DNA of 64,000 nt from Devosia sp. A16 (GTDB lineage Bacteria; Pseudomonadota; Alphaproteobacteria; Rhizobiales; Devosiaceae). Each line of letters begins with the position of its first letter. Within the stretch, counting starts at the first letter, position 1. Positions 56,134 through 64,000 of the stretch are shown here, one piece after another. The position numbers were made by a program, and so were the translations under genes. Under the pieces are notes generated by a model, which searched no databases, was not told the DNA's origin, and was given only the letters and a program-made list of their open reading frames with translations. Location of the stretch: contig NZ_CP012945.1 in NCBI RefSeq assembly GCF_001402915.1, positions 4,968,995 through 5,032,994 of the forward strand, in the 5' to 3' direction.

Positions 56134-56673
56134 TCAGTCGGTGAATCGCACGGCGCCGATGTGACCGAGGTTCCGGTTGCGCTGCGCATAGTCGATCCCG
56201 TAACCGACGACGAACTTGTCGGGGATCTCGAAACCGATCCAGCGGGCTTTCACATTGGTCTCGCGTCGCGACGGCTTGTCGAGCAGCGCACAGACTTCGA
56301 TGCGCTTGGGATGGCGCGTCGCGAGGATCTCGAGCACGTGCTTCAGCGTGTAGCCGGTATCGACGATGTCCTCGACCACCAGCACGTCGCGGCCTTCGAT
56401 CTCGCCGCGCAGATCCTTGAGGATGCGCACTTCGCGGCTCGACTCGGTGGAGTTGCCGTAACTCGAAACCTCGAGGAAATCGACCTCCACCGGCAGGTCG
56501 AGCTCGCGCACCAGGTCGGCGATGAAGATGAACGAGCCGCGCAGCAGCCCGACCACCACCAGCTTGTCGGTGCCGGCATAGTGGCTGGAGATTTCCTTGG
56601 CGAGCGCCTCCACCCGGGCCGCGATCGCCTTGGCCGAGATCATCTCGTCGATCACGTAGTTCCTGGTCGTCAT
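56134..56673 (-). CDS. hpt: Hypoxanthine phosphoribosyltransferase
   Basis: 179 residues from the ATG at 56673. The PRPP loop is [21 protein letters not shown], and the flexible-loop serine-tyrosine pair is in [33 protein letters not shown] and [23 protein letters not shown] complete the family. It salvages hypoxanthine/guanine to IMP/GMP. Its location two bases after an ABC permease stop is unusual for a housekeeping gene and implies co-transcription with sugar genes. Confidence 0.93.
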   Translation of the reverse strand: MTTRNYVIDEMISAKAIAARVEALAKEISSHYAGTDKLVVVGLLRGSFIFIADLVRELDLPVEVDFLEVSSYGNSTESSREVRILKDLRGEIEGRDVLVVEDIVDTGYTLKHVLEILATRHPKRIEVCALLDKPSRRETNVKARWIGFEIPDKFVVGYGIDYAQRNRNLGHIGAVRFTD

Positions 56674-56675
56674 GC

Positions 56676-57551
56676 CTACTTCAGTGCCCCTTGGGTGAGT
56701 CCGCGCACAAAGTACTTGCCGCCGATCAGATACACCAGCAGCGGCGGAACGATCGCCATCATCACCGTGGCCGCCGAACCGCCGGCCCGCACCCCCATGA
56801 TCGCCGCGGTGATCGGCTGCTGCGTCCCCGAGGTGAACACCATGCCGTAGAGGTACTCGTTCCAGATCTGGGTGAACTGCCAGATCACCGTGACCGCGAT
56901 GATCGGTCCCGAGAGCGGCAGCATCACACGCAGGAAGATGCGCCAGAAGCCGGCCCCGTCGACCTGCGCAGCCTTGATGATCTCGGTCGGCACGCCCGTG
57001 TAGAAGTTGCGGAAGAACAGCGTCGCAAACGAGATCCCCATCACCGTATGGATCAGCAACAGACCCAGCACGTTGTTCTGCAGGCCGAGCTGACCGATGA
57101 TCCAGGCCCAAGGCAGCAGCGCGATCTGGCTGGGCAGAAAGATGCCGAGGAAGATCATCACGAAGATGAATTCGGAGCCCCGAAACTTCCACTTGCTCAG
57201 CACATAGCCGTTCAGCGCCCCGAGGACGGTGGTGGCGATGGTCGCCGGCACGGTGATGATCAGCGAGTTGAGGAAGTTGGGCCCGAGCCCGCGGCACATG
57301 CCGCTGACGCAGGCATCGTTCCAGGCGCGCCGGTAGTTGTCGAACGAAAAACTCTCCGGGATGGCGATGATGCCGTTGCGAAACACCTCCTCGCCATCCC
57401 GGAACGAATTGAAGAACACCAGCAGCGCCGGCACTGCATAGACCAGGGCAAACAGCGCCAGCAGGGCATAGATCGCGACGCGCGACACGGCCCACCGGCG
57501 ACGGGCGCTGGCGCCGTCGCGGTCGGCATAGTCGAGCGTCAGGGCGGTCAC
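56676..57551 (-). CDS. Carbohydrate ABC transporter permease (MalG type)
   Basis: 291 residues from a GTG at 57551 that overlaps the esterase stop as GTGA. Six transmembrane helices and the EAA loop [24 protein letters not shown], which contacts the ATPase, are present. A periplasmic loop after helix 1 carries [21 protein letters not shown], typical of MalG-like permeases. No binding protein, second permease or ATPase lies in this operon. The matching binding-protein and MalF-type genes are on the opposite strand 5 kb away, or the transporter is completed elsewhere. Confidence 0.9.
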   Translation of the reverse strand: MTALTLDYADRDGASARRRWAVSRVAIYALLALFALVYAVPALLVFFNSFRDGEEVFRNGIIAIPESFSFDNYRRAWNDACVSGMCRGLGPNFLNSLIITVPATIATTVLGALNGYVLSKWKFRGSEFIFVMIFLGIFLPSQIALLPWAWIIGQLGLQNNVLGLLLIHTVMGISFATLFFRNFYTGVPTEIIKAAQVDGAGFWRIFLRVMLPLSGPIIAVTVIWQFTQIWNEYLYGMVFTSGTQQPITAAIMGVRAGGSAATVMMAIVPPLLVYLIGGKYFVRGLTQGALK

Positions 57552-58510
57552 GGCAGGGTCTCGTCGAGCCAGGCCACCTGCCGCCGCTCCTGCCAGGTGC
57601 CGCCGCCCTCGTGGTTGTTGAAGGTATAGCTCTCGATGGTCTTGGGACCGCCCCAGGCATTGTAGGCGCCATAGACCGTGGAAGGCGGACAGACATCGTC
57701 CATCAGCGCCACCGAGAACAGCGCGGCCGCCTTCGAGCGTGCCGAGAAATGCACGCCGTCGAAATAGTTGATGGTGTTGTAGGCGGCGGCCGCCTTCTCG
57801 CGATGGGTGGCGAGGAAGCGGACGATCTCCCCATAGGGGTCGCGGCTGGTGAGGCCCACCGCCCGCGGGAAATCGCAGAGGAACGGCACGTCCGGCATCG
57901 CCGCTTTCACCTTGGGCTCGAGTCCCGCCACGGCGATCGAGATGCCGCCGCCCTGGCTGCCGCCGACTACGGCGAGCTTTGCCGGATCGGTCTCGGCGCG
58001 CCCGAGCACCGCCTCCACCGCGCGCACGCCATCGGTGTAGACGCGGCGATAGTAATAGTCTTTGGGATCGTTGATGCCGCGGGTCATGAACCCGGGATGC
58101 GCCGGGAACGACCCGGCGGGATCGGGCGTATCGCCGCGCGACCACGAACTGCCCTGCCCGCGTGTATCCATCACCAGCACGGCGCGGCCGGTGGCCGGCC
58201 ACAGCAGATGCTCCTGCGGCAACCCGCGGCCACCGCCGTAACCGATGAACTTCACCACGGTGCCGCGCGGCGCCGCACCGGCCGGCTTGATATACCAGCC
58301 GCGCACCCGGTCCCCGCCGAAGCCGGAGAAGGTGACGTCGGCGACGTCGAACAGCTTGAGCCCGGTATCGACCGGCTGGAACACCGCCTCCAGCGGCTTG
58401 GCCCGCGACTGCTGGAGCGTCTCAGCCCAGAAGCTGTCGAAATCGGCGGGAGCGACGGCGCTCGAACGGTAGCTGTCGAGCTGTGACTGCGGCAGGTCGA
58501 AAAACGGCAT
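57548..58510 (-). CDS. Acetylxylan esterase / cephalosporin-C deacetylase family hydrolase
   Basis: 320 residues, the size of AXE1-family (CE7) enzymes. The nucleophile elbow is [13 protein letters not shown]. The oxyanion/YGGG region is [17 protein letters not shown], then RGQGSSW, the CE7-specific RGQ motif. [13 protein letters not shown] holds the catalytic Asp and the final NNHEGGG the His. CE7 enzymes remove acetyl groups from xylo-oligosaccharides and related sugars in the cytoplasm, which fits the sugar-transporter and rhamnosidase context. Confidence 0.92.
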   Translation of the reverse strand: MPFFDLPQSQLDSYRSSAVAPADFDSFWAETLQQSRAKPLEAVFQPVDTGLKLFDVADVTFSGFGGDRVRGWYIKPAGAAPRGTVVKFIGYGGGRGLPQEHLLWPATGRAVLVMDTRGQGSSWSRGDTPDPAGSFPAHPGFMTRGINDPKDYYYRRVYTDGVRAVEAVLGRAETDPAKLAVVGGSQGGGISIAVAGLEPKVKAAMPDVPFLCDFPRAVGLTSRDPYGEIVRFLATHREKAAAAYNTINYFDGVHFSARSKAAALFSVALMDDVCPPSTVYGAYNAWGGPKTIESYTFNNHEGGGTWQERRQVAWLDETLP

Positions 58511-58570
58511 GATCTCTATCGGGTTCGTTGAGGGATAATGATGGGCTGGAATGGTAGCTGAAGGAAAGCA

Positions 58571-59599
58571 CTACGAAGGGCGGGGCCGCGAGCTGCCGCG
58601 CACCACGAGGCGTGGCGTGACGACGAAATGGTCGCCCTGCTGCCGGCCGTCGATCCGCTCGATCAGCAGGCGCGCCGCCTGCAGACCCAGCACCTGGCCG
58701 GATTGGTCGACGCTGGTCAGGCTGTTCTGCGCCAGGTCGCAATAGATGGTGTTGTCGTAGCCGACGACGGCGAGATCGCCGGGGACCGACAGCCCCAGGT
58801 CCTTGGCGACGCTGAGCGCATGCAGCGCCACCATGTCGGTCCAGCAGAACAGCGCTTCCGGCCGATGCCGGGATTCGAGCAGGTGGCGGACCACTGTCTG
58901 CACCTCGCGCGCCGTCTGATCGGCCGGCACGATGTTGATGTGCTGGCCGAGCCCGTGTTCCTTCATCGCTTCGCGATAGCCGCGCTCGCGCTGCACCGTG
59001 ACCACCACGTTCTTGGTGGGTACGGCGAGCGTCACCATGGTGATGCGGCGATAGCCATTGGCGGCGAGGTGGCGGACCACCTGCGCCGCTCCGGCCACAT
59101 CATCGTTGTTGGCGGTATCGAGCGTCGCCAGTTGCGGCACATGGTAGCCGACTACGGCCGTCGGGATGCGGACGGAGACCGACTCTGCCGTCTCGGGCGG
59201 CATGCGCGGACCGATCATGATCAGGCCGTCCATCTGTCGGTCGATCATCGAGTCGATCAGCGACATCTCGATTGTCTCGGCCGAGCGGCTGACCCCGATC
59301 ATGGTCTGGTATTGGGTGCGTTCCAGCGCCTCGTTCACCCCAGCAAGAATATCGGCAAAGAACGGATTGCGCATGTCGGGCAACAGGATGCCCAGCGTGT
59401 AGGTGCGGCCGCGCATGGCACGGGCGCCGGCATGCGGGCGGTAGTTCAGCCGTTCCATTGACGCCTGAACCCGGGCGCGCAGCGTGTCGCTCACCCCATA
59501 GGCGTCGCGCAGCACCTTGGAAACCGCGGCTACCGACACCCCGGCATCGGCGGCGACCGTCTTGATGGTGACTCGGCCGGTTTTCGTTGTTGGCGCCAC
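58571..59599 (-). CDS. LacI-family transcriptional regulator
   Basis: 342 residues from a GTG at 59599, with a GGGGGG site; in-frame codons further up give no better start. The HTH is VTIKTVAADAGVSVAAVSKVLRDAYGVSDTLRARVQASMERLNYRPHAGARAM with the hinge helix, followed by a periplasmic-binding-like sugar domain (YTLGILLPDMRNPFFADILAGVNEAL ... DLAVVGYDNTIYCDLAQNSLTSVDQ). It sits at the head of the minus-strand esterase/permease unit and divergent from the rhamnosidase operon. A promoter with an overlapping palindrome and 20-bp direct repeats fill the shared spacer. Confidence 0.93.
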   Translation of the reverse strand: MAPTTKTGRVTIKTVAADAGVSVAAVSKVLRDAYGVSDTLRARVQASMERLNYRPHAGARAMRGRTYTLGILLPDMRNPFFADILAGVNEALERTQYQTMIGVSRSAETIEMSLIDSMIDRQMDGLIMIGPRMPPETAESVSVRIPTAVVGYHVPQLATLDTANNDDVAGAAQVVRHLAANGYRRITMVTLAVPTKNVVVTVQRERGYREAMKEHGLGQHINIVPADQTAREVQTVVRHLLESRHRPEALFCWTDMVALHALSVAKDLGLSVPGDLAVVGYDNTIYCDLAQNSLTSVDQSGQVLGLQAARLLIERIDGRQQGDHFVVTPRLVVRGSSRPRPS

Positions 59600-59656
59600 A
59601 GTTCCCCCCGAACCGCCCCCTTCTAGCAACCCGCTTTCCACAACACAACGTGAGCG

Positions 59657-59716
59657 ATTTTGGCGGTTTTTGAGGGCATTTGGCGACTAATGCGCCGATT
59701 TGGCGGTTCGTGCGCG
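59657..59716. promoter_or_regulatory. Three direct repeats at exactly 20-bp spacing
   Basis: The heptamer tttggcg occurs at 59659, 59679 and 59699. The surrounding 20-mers are also related: copies 2 and 3 share an atttggcg core and a tgcgc near the end, while copy 1 matches copy 3 in tttggcggtt. The spacing of nearly two helical turns places all copies on one DNA face. They lie in the divergent spacer between the LacI gene and the rhamnosidase. Confidence 0.6.
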
Positions 59717-59724
59717 AATCCTGC

Positions 59725-59768
59725 TTGAACAGATTGTGTAGAACGGTATACGTAGAACGTCACACGTT
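59725..59768 (+). promoter_or_regulatory. Rhamnosidase promoter with overlapping operator
   Basis: TTGAAC (59725-59730) and TATACG (59747-59752) are separated by 16 bases, a reasonable sigma-70 promoter for the gene starting at 59826. Immediately downstream, at the expected transcription start, is the 13-bp palindrome aacgt-cac-acgtt (59756-59768), well placed for repression by the adjacent LacI-type protein. Confidence 0.5.
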
Positions 59769-59825
59769 GATCGGCAGCCGCATGGCGCCGCACGGACCGA
59801 AACAGGTCCCTGGGAGGATGCAAAA

Positions 59826-62180
59826 GTGAACGAGACGATGCTCATCCGGGCAGGTGAAGCCGTATCCAGCCAAGGCGCCTGGGTTGCCGACATGATCCAC
59901 CCCAGCGTCGACCAGGGTGTCGGCACGCAGTCGTCGTTCCTGCGCAAGAGCTTCCACCGCCCCGCCGGCGGCGGCGGCGCGACGCTGCGGATCAGCGCGC
60001 TTGGCCTCTACCGCGCCTTCATCAATGGCAAGCGGGTCGGCGACGACCTGCTGACCCCGGGCTGGACCAGCTATTGGGACCGGCTCAGCTTCCAGACCTA
60101 CGACGTCTCCGGCCTGCTCGAGGACGGCGACAACACCATCGACATCTGGCTGGGCGACGGCTGGTATCGCTCGCGCATGATGTGGCCGCGCAACCAGCTG
60201 CTCAACACCTGGGGCGACAAGGTCGGCGCCATCGCCGAGCTGCGCGGCGCCGATGGCGAGCTGATCGTCGGCACCGACGCCAGCTGGCAGAGCGGCCTCG
60301 CTCCGATCCTCAAATCCGGCATCTACTATGGCGAGAACTATGACGCCCGCGCCGAGGATGCGCCGGCGAGCGGTACCGCCACGGTGCTTGATGGTTTCGA
60401 CAAATCGACGCTGCTGCCGGCCGAGACGGCCGGGGTGCATGAGCTTCCTGCCCTGCCGGTGGTCAACTCCTTCGCCGATGCGGAAGGCCGGACCGTCTAT
60501 GATTTCGGCCAGAATGCCGGCGGCTATGTCGCTTTCACCGTCGAGGGCGAAGCCGGCGCCAAGGTCACCATCGAGCACGCCGAGCTGACCAACCATCTGG
60601 GTCAGTTCGACCGCGAGAGCATGCGCTCGGCCGAGGCTCGGGTCGAGTACGTGCTGAAGGGCGGCGGGCCGGAAAGCTATCGCCCCACCTTCAGCTTCTT
60701 CGGCTTCCGCTTCGCCCGCGTCGCCATCGAGGGCAAGGCGACGATCAGCAAGATCGAGATGATCCCGATCAGCTCGGCCATCACCCGTACCGCCAACTTC
60801 AGTTCGGCCAACCCGCTGGTCAACCGGCTGGTCGAGAACACCGTCTGGTCGCAGCGCTCCAACTTCATCGAGGTGCCCACCGACTGCCCGCAGCGCGACG
60901 AGCGACTGGGCTGGACCGGCGACGCGCAGGTCTTTGCCCCAACCGCGTGCTACCTGCACGAGAGCCACGGCATGCTGGTCAAGTATGTACGCGACCTGAT
61001 CGCCGACCAGCGCGCCGATGGCGCCATCCCGCACGTGGTGCCCGATCCGACCCGCAACCATGAGGATGTGGTGCCGGGCTTTTATGGCTCGACCGGCTGG
61101 GGCGATGCCATCGCCGTGATCCCCTGGACGCTCTACACCCACTATGGCGACCGCGCGATCCTCGAGGAAGCGCTGCCGGCCATGGTCAAGTGGAACGACT
61201 TCGTCTGGTCGATCAGCGATGGCCCGATCGTCCGGCCGCCAGCCGGCTGGGGTGGGCGCGGCTTCACCTTCGGCGACTGGCTGCAGCCGCAGGGCGATTT
61301 CGCCAAGCCCTATCCGACTATCGGCGACGACGCAGCAGCCACGATCTACCTCTACATCTCCTCGCACCTCGCCGCGAAGGCGGCCGAGGTGGTCGGCGAC
61401 CAGGCCCAGGCCAGGCGGCTCAACGAGCGCGCCGAACTGGTCAGGAAGGCCTATCAGCGCGAGTTCATCACCGCCTCGGGGCGGACCGGCTACAACGACC
61501 AGACCTCCTATGCGCTGGGCTTCCTGTGGGACCTGATCCCGCCCGAGCACTACGAGGCGGCCAAAGGCTACTTCAAGGAAACGGTGGCCCGCGCCCACGG
61601 GCGCATCGGCACCGGTTTCATCGGCACCCCGGCACTCTTGCCGGCACTGGTCAAGATCGGAGAAGCCGATCTTGCTGCAGCAGTGTTCCTGCAGGAGGGC
61701 CTGCCCGGCTGGTTGTTCCAGGTGAAGATGGGCGCCACCACCATCTGGGAGCGCTGGAATGCGCTCAACGAAGACGGCGTGGCGTTCGACCCGCAGATGA
61801 ACAGCTACAACCACTACGCCTATGGCGCGGTGTGCCAGTGGCTGCTCGAAGGCGTCGCGGGCTTCCGCCCCGATCCGGCCCTGCCGGCCTTCAAGCACAT
61901 CTTCTTCGAGCCCACCATCATCCCGGCGCTGTCGCCGGTCGCCGCCAACCATGACTCGGCCGCCGGCCGGATCGAGGCGGGCTGGAAGGTCGATGGCAGC
62001 AAGGTGATCTACACCATCACGGTGCCCGAGGGGGCCAGCGGCACGCTCGTTCTCGCCCCCGACTATACCGATGCCAGCGTCGACGGCATCGCCGTCAGCG
62101 AGCGCGGCACCGACGGAAAAGCGCGCAGCCTGCTCGCGCCCGGAAAGCACAAGGTGACATTCCGGATCAGCAAGCCCTGA
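59826..62180 (+). CDS. Alpha-L-rhamnosidase (GH78)
   Basis: 784 residues from a GTG at 59826, with GGGAGG eight bases upstream. No signal peptide is visible, so it is probably cytoplasmic. Residues 40-200 are the N-terminal carbohydrate-binding-like domain (LRISALGLYRAFINGKRVGDDLLTPGWTSY). The (alpha/alpha)6 barrel carries FIEVPTDCPQRDERLGWTGDAQ with the catalytic acid and MGATTIWERWN with the second carboxylate. It would hydrolyse rhamnosides imported by the adjoining ABC transporter; plant flavonoid glycosides or pectin RG-I fragments are typical substrates. Confidence 0.93.
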   Translation: MNETMLIRAGEAVSSQGAWVADMIHPSVDQGVGTQSSFLRKSFHRPAGGGGATLRISALGLYRAFINGKRVGDDLLTPGWTSYWDRLSFQTYDVSGLLEDGDNTIDIWLGDGWYRSRMMWPRNQLLNTWGDKVGAIAELRGADGELIVGTDASWQSGLAPILKSGIYYGENYDARAEDAPASGTATVLDGFDKSTLLPAETAGVHELPALPVVNSFADAEGRTVYDFGQNAGGYVAFTVEGEAGAKVTIEHAELTNHLGQFDRESMRSAEARVEYVLKGGGPESYRPTFSFFGFRFARVAIEGKATISKIEMIPISSAITRTANFSSANPLVNRLVENTVWSQRSNFIEVPTDCPQRDERLGWTGDAQVFAPTACYLHESHGMLVKYVRDLIADQRADGAIPHVVPDPTRNHEDVVPGFYGSTGWGDAIAVIPWTLYTHYGDRAILEEALPAMVKWNDFVWSISDGPIVRPPAGWGGRGFTFGDWLQPQGDFAKPYPTIGDDAAATIYLYISSHLAAKAAEVVGDQAQARRLNERAELVRKAYQREFITASGRTGYNDQTSYALGFLWDLIPPEHYEAAKGYFKETVARAHGRIGTGFIGTPALLPALVKIGEADLAAAVFLQEGLPGWLFQVKMGATTIWERWNALNEDGVAFDPQMNSYNHYAYGAVCQWLLEGVAGFRPDPALPAFKHIFFEPTIIPALSPVAANHDSAAGRIEAGWKVDGSKVIYTITVPEGASGTLVLAPDYTDASVDGIAVSERGTDGKARSLLAPGKHKVTFRISKP

Positions 62181-62268
62181 CGCGGAGGAGCCGGCGGACG
62201 GACGAACTGAACAAGAACTGCAACCGGCCGCCGGAGGACCCGTGGCGGCCCCAAGGGAGGAACTATCA

Positions 62269-63560
62269 ATGCTGATGCGCAATCTGACGCGTGCGGCGCT
62301 GGCGACCACCGGCATCGTCGTGATCCTTGCGGGCGCCGCGAGCGCGCAGGACAAGGTCAAGCTGACCTTCCTGTTCGACAATGCCCCCTCGACCGTGGCC
62401 ATGGCCGAGGCCCTGGCTGCCGCCTTCGAGGCCAAGCACCCCAATATCGATATCGAGACCGAGAGCCGCCCCGGTGGCGCCGATGGCGACAACCTGATCA
62501 AGACGCGGCTCGCCACCAGCGAGATGGCCGACGTATTCCTCTACAATGCCGGCTCGCTGTTCCAGGCGATCAACCCGGTGCAGAACCTCGTCGATCTCAC
62601 CGATGAGCCGTTCCAGGCCAACGTGATCGACAGCTTCAAGACGACCCGTCACCGGCACCGATGGCCGTGTCTACGGCGCGCCGATCGGCACGGCGATGGG
62701 CGGCCGGCATCCTCTACAACATCCCCATCTACAAGGAACTGGGCCTGTCGGTGCCGAAGTCATGGGCCGAGTTCATGGCCAACAACGACAAGATCAAGGC
62801 TGCCGGCAAGGCCGCGGTGATCCAGACTTTCGGCGAAACCTGGACAGCCAGCTGTTCGTCCTGGCGACTTCTAGCAACGTGCAGGCCGCGGTCCCCACCT
62901 TTGCGGCCGACTACACTGCCGGCAAGGCCAAGTACGCCACCACTCCTGCCGCCATGAAGGGGTTCGAACGCCAGGAAGAGATCTTCAAGGGCGGCTACCT
63001 CAACGAGGATTTCGCTGCCGCCACCTTCCCCGACGGCGTGACCAAGGTCGCGACGGGCGAAGGCGCGCATTACCCGATGCTGTCCTTCGCGGTGCCAACA
63101 TCAAGGAACTGGCGCCGGAGCACATCAACGATGTCGGCTTCTTCGCCATCCCGGGCGACGACGCGGCCAGCAACGGCCTCACCACCTGGATGCCGGCGGG
63201 CCTCTACATCCCCAAGACCTCGCAGCACCAGGCGGAGCCAAGGAGTTCATCGCCTTCGTCGCCTCCATCGAAGGCTGCGATATCCAGACCCAGTCGGCCG
63301 GCGCGACCGGTCCATACCTGGTAAAGGATTGCACCCTGCCCGCCGACGTGCCGCCGGTGGTCTCCGACCTGCTGCCCTACTTCCAGGACGGCGGCCACAG
63401 CGCCCCGGCCCTCGAGTACCTCTCGCCCATCAAGGGTCCGGCGCTCGAGCAGATCACCGTGGAAGTCGGCTCGGGCATCCGCTCCGCCGCTGACGGCGCC
63501 GCGCTCTACGATGAAGACGTCAAGAAGCAGGCCCAGCAGCTCGGCCTGCCCGGCTGGTAA
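62269..63560 (+). pseudogene. Sugar ABC transporter substrate-binding protein, reading frame broken by five single-base shifts
   Basis: Starts at the ATG at 62269 (after aagggagg) with a signal peptide ending GAASAQ. The protein is an extracellular solute-binding protein (family 1) whose sequence can be followed to the stop at 63560 only by changing frame five times, near 62646, 62705, 62848, 63093 and 63236. Between shifts, family-typical segments persist, such as GILYNIPIYKELGLSVPKSWAEFMANNDKIKAAG, TWMPAGLYIPKTS and KEFIAFVASIEG. Each shift is explained by gain or loss of one G or C in a run of two or three. The intact codons argue for consensus errors rather than decay. It should bind rhamnose-containing sugars in the periplasm. 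Confidence 0.82.
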
Positions 63561-63582
63561 AAGCGCCGATCGCATGTGAAAC

Positions 63583-63636
63583 TCGGCGTCCGGCCCCGTC
63601 GTCGGACGCCGATACCCAGGCGCCCCGAGGGCGCCT
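63583..63636 (+). promoter_or_regulatory. Two consecutive hairpins between binding-protein and permease genes
   Basis: The first stem is tcggcgtccg (63583-63592) with cggacgccga (63603-63612). The second is aggcgccc (63618-63625) with gggcgcct (63629-63636), loop cga. Both are perfect and lack a T-run. Such structures after a binding-protein gene commonly protect its mRNA and lower downstream transporter expression. Confidence 0.55.
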
Positions 63637-63662
63637 CGTCAGAGCCTTGAGGAGGGACGGGT

Positions 63663-64000
63663 ATGGCAGTTGCGGTTGCAGAAGGCTCGGCGCCGGTCGC
63701 GAGGCCGGCGCGCAAGTCGCGCACGGCGGGGCTCTATCCGAGCTGGTTCTACCTGCCTGCGGCCATCATCTTCGCCGTGCTGTTCATGCTGCCCACCTTC
63801 GCGTCGCTGTTCTTCAGCCTGACGCGCTGGACCCTGCAGAAAGCCGATTTCATCGGGCTCGAGAACTTCGCCCAGTTCTTCCGCGAGCCCTTCCTGTTCC
63901 AGGGCCTCGTCAACACGCTGATCTACGGCGTTGTCACCTCGAGCTCAAGGTCGTGCTCGGGCTATTGCTGGCGCTGCTCTTGACCTCCGACATCTTCGGC
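63663..64000 (+). CDS. Sugar ABC transporter permease (MalF type), truncated by the window and frameshifted
   Basis: Starts at the ATG at 63663 after a gaggaggga site. The first helix region (LYPSWFYLPAAIIFAVLFMLPTFASLFFSLTRW) and LENFAQFFREPFLFQGLVNTLIYGVV are typical of MalF-type permeases. Near 63945 the frame shifts by one base. The other frame continues LKVVLGLLLALLLTSDIFG to the window end, so a missing G in a short run is the simplest cause. It forms the membrane channel with a second permease outside the window or the minus-strand MalG-type gene. Confidence 0.8.

Noticed and set aside
62269..63560. Programmed ribosomal frameshifting in the binding-protein gene
   Set aside because: Five shifts in both directions without slippery heptamers, all at short G/C runs, are far better explained by base-call errors.

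Overview
The window is GC-rich, gene-dense chromosomal DNA from an alphaproteobacterium of the order Hyphomicrobiales (Rhizobiales). A Devosia-like member is my best guess, by inference only. The evidence is a giant coiled-coil protein resembling the growth-pole-ring protein of polar-growing Rhizobiales, a perfect CtrA-type box in front of it, paired DUF1127 mini-genes, the cysG-DUF2849-cysI-cysH-DUF934 sulfur operon layout, and a sugar ABC transporter next to an alpha-rhamnosidase. I found no insertion sequence, prophage, integrase, rRNA or CRISPR array. There is one tRNA, tRNA-Lys(CTT).

Layout. 1-2.4 kb: the end of an EamA transporter, a divergent HxlR regulator / FMN reductase pair sharing operator-like repeats, and an SH3 protein. 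2.5-8.8 kb: assimilatory sulfur module on the minus strand (siroheme synthase, DUF2849, sulfite reductase, a CysH-DUF934 fusion, NADPH-ferredoxin reductase, ferredoxin). 8.9-10.4 kb: a toxin-antitoxin pair with a frameshifted toxin, a second ferredoxin and an Hpt phosphotransfer protein. 10.5-16.1 kb: CtrA box, the 1757-residue growth-pole-ring-like gene and a textbook terminator. 16.3-26.4 kb: two tandem MFS transporters, glycosyltransferase, LpxH-like phosphoesterase, secreted GH3 enzyme, acetyl-CoA synthetase, GNAT and TerC. 26.5-32.4 kb: ATP-grasp protein, tRNA-Lys, MscS, MsrA, aminotransferase, and a pair of secreted proteins, one a divergent subtilase. 32.5-35.1 kb: arginine catabolism (Lrp-type regulator, arginase, ornithine cyclodeaminase). 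35-39.7 kb: GT61, an EEP-family phosphatase, GNAT, and leuA behind a leucine-rich leader peptide. 39.7-48.6 kb: small enzymes, membrane proteins, regulators and ilvC. 48.8-53.9 kb: aldo/keto reductase, desaturase, a DUF11-repeat putative outer-membrane protein and HdeD. 54-64 kb: GMC oxidoreductase, hpt, an ABC permease, an acetylxylan-esterase-like gene and a LacI regulator, divergent from an alpha-rhamnosidase / sugar ABC transporter operon that runs off the window.

How parts work together. The 2.5-8.8 kb genes form a complete route from APS to sulfide, including siroheme supply and probably the ferredoxin electron chain. leuA and ilvC are both branched-chain amino acid genes, and leuA shows translational attenuation. 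The lacI/rhamnosidase/ABC locus looks like a plant-glycan utilisation system with a readable promoter-operator and three direct repeats at exactly 20-bp spacing.

Sequence quality. The sugar-binding-protein gene at the right edge carries five single-base frameshifts and the next permease one more. All are explained by +/-1 changes in short G or C runs, and the toxin gene near 9.25 kb has a similar one. These look like consensus-sequence errors rather than decay. Several intergenic spaces carry large dispersed-type palindromes, one family present twice.
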